Origin: a virus
Direction: 5' to 3' (one strand)
Virus record (IMG/VR): IMGVR_UViG_3300014868_000001
Location: 1-47,771 of that record
Length of the DNA stretch: 47,771 nucleotides
Shown here: positions 23,535 to 31,200 of the stretch, one piece after another
Layout: every line of letters begins with the position of its first letter
Position numbering within the stretch: the first letter of the stretch is position 1
Notes under the pieces: model-generated
The model's database searches: none
The model's input: only the letters and a program-made list of their open reading frames with translations
Told to the model about the DNA's origin: nothing
Translations under genes and position numbers: made by a program

Positions 23535-24221
23535 ATGCGTCTCCTGAAACGGCTCCTCCCGCTCGTCGTCGTCCTCGTCATGGGCGGCGCGACGCTCGTG
23601 GTCGCACAGATCACGGTCCCATTCCCCACGTTCACGGCCGGGACGACCATCGATCCCGACCAGATGAACAGCAACTTCTCGACGCTGTCATCGCAGGCGC
23701 TCAATCGCACGGGCGGAACGGTCACCGGCAACATCGCGGCGAGCGCGAACGTCACCGTCGATGGCGCCGACATCTCCGACTACCTCGACGGGTCCGGCAA
23801 TCTCACGGTGCCTGGGACGTCCGCGTTCACGGGTGTCGCCACGTTCACGGCGGCGATTCCTGGCGCGACGATGACCACGCCGACGTTCACGAACTACGCC
23901 GAGACGTACGCGACGGCCAGCATCAGCACGAACACGCTGGCGCTGAACCTCGACAACGGCAATCACTTTTCGATTGCGCTGAACGCCAACATCACGACGT
24001 TCACGGTTTCGAACATCCCGACTGGTAAAGCGGTCACCGTCACGATGATCTTCACGGCCGATGGGACGATCCGCACGATCACGTGGCCGGCGTCGGTGAA
24101 GTGGCCGGCGGCGACGGCGCCGACGATGACGGGCACGAACGGCAAGGTGGACATCATCACGCTCTACACCGTTGATGCGGGTACCACGTGGTACGCCGTC
24201 CTCGGAGGCCAGAACTTCTAA
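23535..24221 (+). CDS. tail-fibre-like protein with signal peptide
   Basis: A 228-residue protein after AAAGGAAC. Residues 1-24 form a signal-peptide-like start (LLPLVVVLVMGGATLVVA before Q). A fibre stretch follows: FTAGTTIDPDQMNSNFSTLS and LNRTGGTVTGNIAASANVTV, the last being the classic repeat of phage tail fibres. The C-terminal 90 residues are a beta domain (FTVSNIPTGKAVTVTMIFTA, TITWPASVKWPA) of the fibre-tip type. A receptor-binding or structural fibre is likely. The signal peptide is shared with neighbouring genes. Confidence 0.7.
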   Translation: MRLLKRLLPLVVVLVMGGATLVVAQITVPFPTFTAGTTIDPDQMNSNFSTLSSQALNRTGGTVTGNIAASANVTVDGADISDYLDGSGNLTVPGTSAFTGVATFTAAIPGATMTTPTFTNYAETYATASISTNTLALNLDNGNHFSIALNANITTFTVSNIPTGKAVTVTMIFTADGTIRTITWPASVKWPAATAPTMTGTNGKVDIITLYTVDAGTTWYAVLGGQNF

Positions 24222-25129
24222 TGCTGCGTCGGTTCGTCGTCGCGCTCGTCGCGCTGCTGCTGCTCGCGCAGCCGTCGTCGGACGCGATCGGCCTGAAGCT
24301 GATCGGCGCGGACCTCAAGGTCACGTACTCGGGTGCGGCCAGCGGAACCCATAACTTCCGCGCCGGCGCGCTCGTGCTCACGACGCCAGGCAACTACACG
24401 CTCGTGTTCAACCACACGGCCGCGGCGGTCAACGTGAAGGGGGTTGCTGGTGGTGGCGGTGGCGATGACGGACACGCGGATTCCACTCGTTCGTTGGGTG
24501 GCGCCGGGGGCGGCGGTGGGGCCAGCAATACGACCGGGGTCTCGGTCACGTTGTCGTCGCTCACGTTCTCGGCGTCAGTTGGTGCGGGTGGCACGACCGG
24601 AGTCGGCGGTGGCACCACGCTGTTCCGGCTTCCTGCCTCAACGATCTATCTCCAACTCAATGGTGGCGCCACAGGCGTCAGTGAAGCCTCTGACCCTGAC
24701 ATACCGACGTCCACGGGCGGCGCTGGCGGTACGGCGGCCGTTGGGGCCGGCGGTGTCAACGGCACGGCCGGCGGGCCTGGCGGGCTGGAGTTCCTCTCGG
24801 TCGGCTCCGTGGAAGGCGTCGATAACGCCTCTGGCGCGGCCGGCGGCGGGGGTGGGGGATACGCCACGCAGAGCGGGGAGACCGGCGGCAACACCGGCAG
24901 CCAAACCGGCGGCGCTGGGGGTGGGGCTGGTAACGGTGGGGCGACTGCGTCCGGCGCCGGTGGTTTCGCTGGTAGTGGTGACTCCGGCGGTGGCGGTGGT
25001 GGTGGTGGTGGTGTCAGTCTCGGCGGCGGGTTTCGCGGCGGCGGCGGTGGCGGCGGTGGCGGCGCCCGTAGTTCCAGCGGCGATGGGGGCACCGGCGGTA
25101 ACGGTGTCCTTGTGATTCAGAGGCTGTAG
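24221..25129 (+). CDS. glycine-rich adhesin-like protein with signal peptide
   Basis: A 302-residue protein, ATG 24221 overlapping the previous stop. Residues 1-22 are a signal peptide (FVVALVALLLLAQPSSDA). A short beta part is followed by about 220 residues dominated by glycine, with runs of up to nine glycines and repeated GGAGG units, then the terminal GGNGVLVIQRL. Glycine-rich domains ending in such a hydrophobic strand occur in fibre-tip adhesins, where poly-glycine II helices form a lattice (as in T4-like gp38). Receptor binding is inferred. Confidence 0.65.
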   Translation: MLRRFVVALVALLLLAQPSSDAIGLKLIGADLKVTYSGAASGTHNFRAGALVLTTPGNYTLVFNHTAAAVNVKGVAGGGGGDDGHADSTRSLGGAGGGGGASNTTGVSVTLSSLTFSASVGAGGTTGVGGGTTLFRLPASTIYLQLNGGATGVSEASDPDIPTSTGGAGGTAAVGAGGVNGTAGGPGGLEFLSVGSVEGVDNASGAAGGGGGGYATQSGETGGNTGSQTGGAGGGAGNGGATASGAGGFAGSGDSGGGGGGGGGVSLGGGFRGGGGGGGGGARSSSGDGGTGGNGVLVIQRL

Positions 25130-25369
25130 ATGTTTCACGCGAAGGGGTTATCCGCGCGCCGCGTCGGGAGCGACATCGAGGTGCACGTCGCCATCATCGA
25201 CGACCGCGATGAGCGCCGGCCCGTGGTCGTGCGCAAGCAGTCGTTTACCGGAGCCACGCTTCAGGCGGTGCGGACGGTGATTCGCGCGGAACTGCAACGG
25301 ATGGCGGACAACGAGAACGACCAGTCGCTGAACGGGATGGTCGTCGATCAAATTCTTGCACAGGTGTAG
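25130..25369 (+). CDS. small hypothetical protein
   Basis: A 79-residue protein starting directly after the previous stop. Predicted beta then helix: SDIEVHVAIIDDRDERRPVV, FTGATLQAVRTVIRAELQRM. No motif is recognised. It sits between the adhesin and the internal virion protein group and has no signal peptide. Confidence 0.55.
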   Translation: MFHAKGLSARRVGSDIEVHVAIIDDRDERRPVVVRKQSFTGATLQAVRTVIRAELQRMADNENDQSLNGMVVDQILAQV

Positions 25370-25371
25370 CG

Positions 25372-25875
25372 ATGCCAGCATGGGTCTTGCCGGTGATCAT
25401 GGCCGCAGCGTCCGCGGCGCAGCAGGCCGCGGCGGCTCGAGCGGCGAGCCAGGGTCGGCAGATGTCCGACACGCAGCACAAGCGACAGCTCGGGTTCGAT
25501 GAGAGTCAATCGAATCCGTATCGCGAGCAACTGTCGCAGGCGCGGTCGCTCAACTCCGTCGCGTTAGCGAAGGGGAGTCGATACACGCCGTATCGCATGG
25601 GCGGTGGAGGCTCGTACACCGACCCGGTGACGTCCACCGGCGGCTTCAGTTTCGAGGAAGACCCGCGGACTCGGCCCGCGATGGACGCGCTCTTCGAGAG
25701 CATTCTGCGAGGTGAGACGCCGGCGCGGAGCTATCTCGAGGACGAGTCGTTCGGGCCGCCCAGGATGGGCCCTCGAGGCGCGATTCCTGGCAGTGTCGAT
25801 CCGAGTGGCGCTCGACCTCGACCACCGGCGCGTAGTGGTGGCGTGGACTTGTTATCGCTCTTGTCGCGCGTCTGA
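25372..25875 (+). CDS. putative internal virion protein
   Basis: A 167-residue protein. The N-terminus is an alanine-rich hydrophobic-amphipathic helix (VLPVIMAAASAAQQAAAARA), then a glutamine-rich stretch and a low-complexity region rich in R, G, P and S. Such an N-terminal alanine/glutamine helix is common in podovirus ejection proteins that insert into the host membrane. It opens a run of four genes (to 34033) with disordered, charged, alanine- and glutamine-rich proteins. The assignment is by composition and position. Confidence 0.5.
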   Translation: MPAWVLPVIMAAASAAQQAAAARAASQGRQMSDTQHKRQLGFDESQSNPYREQLSQARSLNSVALAKGSRYTPYRMGGGGSYTDPVTSTGGFSFEEDPRTRPAMDALFESILRGETPARSYLEDESFGPPRMGPRGAIPGSVDPSGARPRPPARSGGVDLLSLLSRV

Positions 25876-25889
25876 ACGGAGTAGAGACG

Positions 25890-27152
25890 ATGGCCTACAA
25901 CACCGACTTCAGCTATCGCTTCGAGGACGACGACACGCTCGAGTCATCGGGCGTCGATGGCGGGTTCTCCTTCATGAACACGCCTGGCATCGCGCCTGGC
26001 GAACCCAACCCGAACGCGCCGAACGTGCAGACGGCGACTCGTGGGGCGGTGCCTGGTGCGCCGGCGCCGGCACCACCGGCGACGACTCAGACCGCCACGG
26101 GTGGGAACGACCCGCAGGCCGCTCGAGATCAGGTCGCCGGCTGGTACAACCAACATCTCGGCCGCACCGGGACGACGGACGAGTATGACGCGCACATCCC
26201 GACCGATGGCAGTCTGCCCGGTTCGGAGCGAGAAGGCGTCATCAGGAACAGCCCTGAAGGGCGCAGCTACGGCGCCGTGCAGAAGTTTCAATCGCAGGTG
26301 TCGCAGATCAATCAGACCTCGGACCCGTCACAGCGCGCGCAGCTCCGCGACAAGCTCGCGCGTGACCTGTTCTCCTCGCTGCAGCAGCAGGGATTCGATG
26401 TCAAGTGGCAAGGCGAGCAGTTGAACATCAACGGTCGGCTCTACGACCTCGCCGGCGCGGAAGGCGCGACGTCGTCGCCAGCGGCCAGCTCGAGCTCCAC
26501 GCCCTGGGCGCCGGTCGATAACCTCGAGGATCTCAGCTTCGACCAGGCGTATCAGCACGCGCGGCCGTACGACTTCAACGACTTCGACAGTCTCGGACCT
26601 ACCGACCAGGCGACGGAGGATCTCGTGATGAGCATCCTGCAGAACCCGGAATCGATGTCGCCCGGGATGGTCGGCACGCTCAAGGCGCGATCGAAAGACG
26701 AGCTCGCAGAGATGCAGCAGTCTCGCGACGAGGATCTCGTCGGGCAGCGGTTCGCGTTGGGCTACGAAGACGACAGCCCGTTCTTTCGGTCCGAGCGGAA
26801 CGATGCGTTGCGCGACTACGACCGCGCGCTCGTGGGCAGCAACCGGGAGATCGACATCGGTGCCGCCGAAACGAACATGGCGGATCGTCGGGCCGCAGCC
26901 GGCACCGGGCAGAGCTACGTCGGTCAACGCATGGCGAGACAGCAATCGCGCGAGAGCAACCGGCAGGCCGCGGCGTCGAGCCGGCAGAACGCGACGGGTG
27001 TCGCCGGGAATCTCGCGCTCGGTCGCGCGAACCTGTTGACGGGCGATCGGCAGTTCAATGCCGACTACCTGCTCCGTCGATTGGGCCTCGAGCACGGCAT
27101 CGATCAAGACATGTGGGAGCGGTTCATGACGCAGTTCGCGCTCGGAGGGTAG
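25890..27152 (+). CDS. putative internal virion or ejection protein
   Basis: A 420-residue protein. The first 100 residues are low-complexity (FSYRFEDDDTLESSGVDGGF, GAPAPAPPATTQTATGG). A folded segment with ASSSSTPWAPVDNLEDLSFD follows, and then long helical runs rich in Q, R and E (DELAEMQQSRDEDLVGQRFA, RMARQQSRESNRQAAASSRQ). No enzyme motif is visible. It is clustered with the two following large genes and lies on the tail side, consistent with an ejection complex; unproven. Confidence 0.55.
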   Translation: MAYNTDFSYRFEDDDTLESSGVDGGFSFMNTPGIAPGEPNPNAPNVQTATRGAVPGAPAPAPPATTQTATGGNDPQAARDQVAGWYNQHLGRTGTTDEYDAHIPTDGSLPGSEREGVIRNSPEGRSYGAVQKFQSQVSQINQTSDPSQRAQLRDKLARDLFSSLQQQGFDVKWQGEQLNINGRLYDLAGAEGATSSPAASSSSTPWAPVDNLEDLSFDQAYQHARPYDFNDFDSLGPTDQATEDLVMSILQNPESMSPGMVGTLKARSKDELAEMQQSRDEDLVGQRFALGYEDDSPFFRSERNDALRDYDRALVGSNREIDIGAAETNMADRRAAAGTGQSYVGQRMARQQSRESNRQAAASSRQNATGVAGNLALGRANLLTGDRQFNADYLLRRLGLEHGIDQDMWERFMTQFALGG

Positions 27153-27155
27153 GCG

Positions 27156-28214
27156 ATGAACTTCGACACCATCCTGTCTGCGATCGCCGGCGCCCTGAGT
27201 GGTGGCGTCAGTGGCTACTCGTTCATGGAGGATCTCGAGCGCGAGGAGCGAGAGCGTCGCAATCGCACGAACATGCAAGGGCTCGAGCTCATGGGGCAGG
27301 ATGCCGAGCGGATGCACCGGGCCGACCGCGAGCGCATCGGTGACGAGCGCTACAACGACACGCGCCGGCGCGAGAACGCGGGTGTGATGGCGTCCCTGCT
27401 CGAGCCGAATCAGGACATCGACGAGGGGATGTTCGCGGACCTCGAAGGGACACCGTTCGAGGCTCGTGTCAACACGACGAGCACGCTGCCGTCGCGCACG
27501 GTGCCAGGCACGGGCGTGAACATCAACGACGCCGGCGGGCGGACCTCGCGGACGTGGCGCCCGACTGCCGCGCAGTCAAAGACGATGGCCTACACGACCC
27601 GGAAGAGGGAACTGCTCGGCACGTTGCCCGTGCAGGCCCGGCGCGTGGCCGAGGCGAACGACCTGGGCATCAACGTATCCGCGTCCGATCTGCAGACGCC
27701 GGAAGAGAAGGCCCGGCTGCAAGCCGAGGCCGACGCCCGCGCGTTTGGAGAGTTCACGCGGCGCGAGGATTACCAAGACAAGTTGGTGCGTGGACGCGAT
27801 CGCCGGCGTGAGTCGCTGGAGGATCTCGATCCGCACTACGCCCGCGACAAGGGCGAGTACGACATGTTCGTCCGGACGCACGACAAGCAGCAGGAGAGCC
27901 GGACTGGTGAGATCGACCCGCTCACCGGGAAAGAGAAGAAGCGCGCGTACGACGCACCGCTGACGTTCGAGCAGTGGCGCGCGAAAGAGAAGGGTCGCGG
28001 TCCTCTGGCCCGGCGCGCGGCAAGTCTGCCGCTCGAGATGCGTCCGATGCCATCGCATCGCAGCACGCGACCGCAGCCGATGCGGTCGCATGGGACGGCG
28101 CCGACGTCGTTGTCGATGCCGAAGCCGAATGACGTCGTGACCGTCCGCGGGAAACAGGTGAAGGTCACGAAGGTCAACGCGGACGGCACCATCGAAGGCG
28201 TACCGATCGGCTGA
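27156..28214 (+). CDS. putative internal virion protein
   Basis: A 352-residue protein whose ATG is 3 bases after the previous stop. A hydrophobic/glycine start (TILSAIAGALSGGVSGYSFM) is followed by a strongly charged helix (EDLEREERERRNRTNMQGLE, DRERIGDERYNDTRRRENAG) and long charged segments with few hydrophobics. The C-terminal 100 residues are basic and proline-rich, ending in a small SH3-like strand set (VVTVRGKQVKVTKVNADGTI). An internal virion role is inferred from neighbours. No membrane-spanning catalytic domain is seen. Confidence 0.55.
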   Translation: MNFDTILSAIAGALSGGVSGYSFMEDLEREERERRNRTNMQGLELMGQDAERMHRADRERIGDERYNDTRRRENAGVMASLLEPNQDIDEGMFADLEGTPFEARVNTTSTLPSRTVPGTGVNINDAGGRTSRTWRPTAAQSKTMAYTTRKRELLGTLPVQARRVAEANDLGINVSASDLQTPEEKARLQAEADARAFGEFTRREDYQDKLVRGRDRRRESLEDLDPHYARDKGEYDMFVRTHDKQQESRTGEIDPLTGKEKKRAYDAPLTFEQWRAKEKGRGPLARRAASLPLEMRPMPSHRSTRPQPMRSHGTAPTSLSMPKPNDVVTVRGKQVKVTKVNADGTIEGVPIG

Positions 28215-28216
28215 CC

Positions 28217-31200
28217 GTGGGGAGCCCAATCCGTTTCACGCTCGACGACATCGACCAGCCGTCGCCGGCTGGTGTGATGCGTTTCTCCCTCGATGAGATC
28301 GAGCCCGAGAATCGTCCCGCGGTGCCGCGTGGGATGCCGAACATCCCACTACCGCCACCGGCGCCGCTCCCTGAACCACATGCGGAGTTGATGCCGGCGC
28401 ATCAACCGCCCGCGTTGCCGTCCCTCAATGACATCCTCGAGGGCACGCCGGCGGAACGTCCACGCATTCCGGTCGCTCCGCTGCCGTCGCACGAGGCTGT
28501 TGAGCCCATCGTGCCGAGCTCCGGCGAGCAGCTCCTGCGAGCGCTGATCGGTGAACGCGCGTCGTCTCTCGTTGGTCAGGGAGTGCGGTCCTTCACACAG
28601 GGATTCGTCGGGACGCCGGCGGAAGGACTCGCGGCGACCGGCCAGTGGTTCGGGTTCGTTGATCCGGAGGTGCTGAAGAACGTGCAGGCGTCGAATGCCC
28701 ATGCGTTCCGCGAGGTCGAGCAGTTCGGCAGCGTGCTCGACGACCCGAAGGGCACGCTTGGGAATCCCGCCTGGTGGGCCCGTGCGGGTGGTCAGGTTGC
28801 CGGCTCTGTCGCCAGCCTGATGACGGCCGGCACGCTCGGCGGGAAGCCGGCCGCGGTGGTGGGTGAGTCGTGGCTCGAAGGCGCCACGGCGTATTCCGAT
28901 GCCATCAAGCGCGGGGCGACACCGATGCAGGCGGGGCTTGTGGCCGCCGGCGTGGTGGCGGTGAACCTGCCGTTCCTGGCCGTCACGAATACGCCCATCT
29001 TCGACGCGCCGACGAAGAGTGCACTGCTGAACGTCGTGCTCCGCTCCGTCGTGGAAGGCGGGCAGGAGGCCGGGCAGGGCGCCATCACGAATGCGGCGGC
29101 GCGCGCCGGCTACGACCCGAATCAGGAGGTCTTCACGAAGGATCTCTTGGACGAGGCGATCGTCGGCGGTATCGTGGGCCCGCTGGCCGGCGCCGGCGTC
29201 GACCGACTGACGCGGCCGTCCCTTCCAGTCACGCCACGTGCACGGACCCAGGCTGATCCGCCGTCGTGGCCGGATGACGGCGCCGGCGAACAGGACCGGC
29301 GCGCGCCGATTCCGGAGCTCGAGGCCCAGACACGTGCCGCGATCGAGCGCGAGGCGGCTGCGGCTGCAGCTGCGGCCATCGCGCCCGAACCTGTCGTCTT
29401 CCGGCCTGAGGAGATTGACACGCCCGCGCCGGCGGCGCAGACTATTGCTGATGAGTCCGCTCAACCGGAAGTTGGCGAGCGAGCTGGTGAGGAAGGGTTT
29501 GACACCCTCAGCGGCGTTGCGCAGAGCCTCCCAACCGGACGCGAATCTGCCCGCCAAACCGAAGCCCGCCGGCAGCAGCACAACGCCGACGTCTTCGGAC
29601 ACGTCCTCACCAAAGCCCGCGAAGTAGATCCCGCCGTCGACGAGACGGACCTCCGCGCCGAGTTCGACTATCGCCTGAGCGTGCTCGAGGAGCTCGATCA
29701 CGAGTACCGCGAGAGCGGGCACAATCCACGACTCCTACTCGAACAGATCGCAAAGTCCGGTGGGATCAGCCTCGACGCCGAGAAGAATGGAGGGCTGAGC
29801 GGAGAGCTGCGCTGGTTGCGCGAGAGCGCTGCGGGTCCGTACGGCAATTTCGCCGGCGTGCCCAACGTGTTCCGAACCAAGTCGAACGATAAGGTCAGTG
29901 GCAAGCGCATGACCGGGCTCGGCTTGGATGACATGCAGCGGCGGCTCAGCGAATACCCCGAGTTCAGCCACATCGAGAGCATTCAGGATCTGCTCGACGC
30001 CCTGTCGGATATCGCTCGTCTCGGAGACGTCGGCGCGCGTGGTGCCGCCTTCCCCGGGACGAAAGAGCTCTACACCCGCGCCAACATGAAGGGGGAACAA
30101 CCCTGGTGGACAGACTCGTGGCGCGCACCGGTTGAAGACGTCGTCGAGACGAGCGAGACGGACGAGGCCGATCTCGACGCGGATACCACCACGTTCAACG
30201 TGGACGAGATCGAAGCGCCGGTGGCCGAACCACCCGGGAAGCCGAGTTATCGACCTGGCGACATCGTTGCGTTCAAGGGCTCACAGAACGGCGAGGCTGA
30301 AGTCCGCGAGGTCTTCTACGTCAAGGACAAGAAAAAAGGCGACCGATGGCGTGTGCGCGTCGTGTTCCCGCAGAAGCGAGACGGAGAGATCGGGCCCGCC
30401 GGTGCCATCGTCGAGTCGAATCGCGACCTCACGGATCTGCAGTTCCTGAGAGCGGCGCAAAGTGAAGCGTCGGATGAAGGGATCGGTGATGAGCCGATCA
30501 CGTTCGACGTCGATGAGATCGAGGGTCGCGGGCCAAAGTCGATGGCGTTGCCCCGCAACAAGCGGTCGCAGGGCACGGACCTCTTCGCAGCCGGCGAGTC
30601 TGATACCGACACGCTCGATACCGGCGAGCACCAGCCGCGGCTTCCCGTCGTCGGCAAGGTGCGTGAGCAGGACGTCGAGACACCAGAATTCGACGCGCCG
30701 TTCTCGCTGACGCCAGAAACCGATCGCTCGAAGAAGGGGAAGCAGACGACGCTCTTCGACTCGAAGGCGAAGGAGGTGTCGACGGGCCTGACGAAGTCGT
30801 TGCCGGCGAGGAAGCCCGGTCAGCCGACGATTCCACTCACGGGCCGGATGCGACACACCGAGATCCTAAAGAACCTGCAGCGGGTGCTCGGCAATGTCCC
30901 GACGCGCACCGGGCACTTCAATCAGCAGGCGTACGGCATCTACAAGACCGACGTCCGCGCGATTCGATTGAAGGTCGCGAACAACCTGCAGACGTTCTTC
31001 CACGAGGAAGGGCACCACGTCGATTTCGCGATACTCGGGATCGACCGCAAGGATGCGCGGTGGCAACAGGAACTGATCGATCTGGGCCAAGCGACGTCGC
31101 GGCCGTCGTACACGAAGACCGAGCAGCGGCAGGAAGGTGCGGCCGAGTTCCTACGGTTATGGCTCACCGAGCCGGCGACCGTGAAGAGCCGCGCGCCGAA

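Noticed and set aside
24638-25138. Minus-strand proline- and threonine-rich frames opposite the glycine-rich adhesin
   Set aside because: Poly-proline and poly-threonine are the antisense readings of poly-glycine codons; not independent genes.
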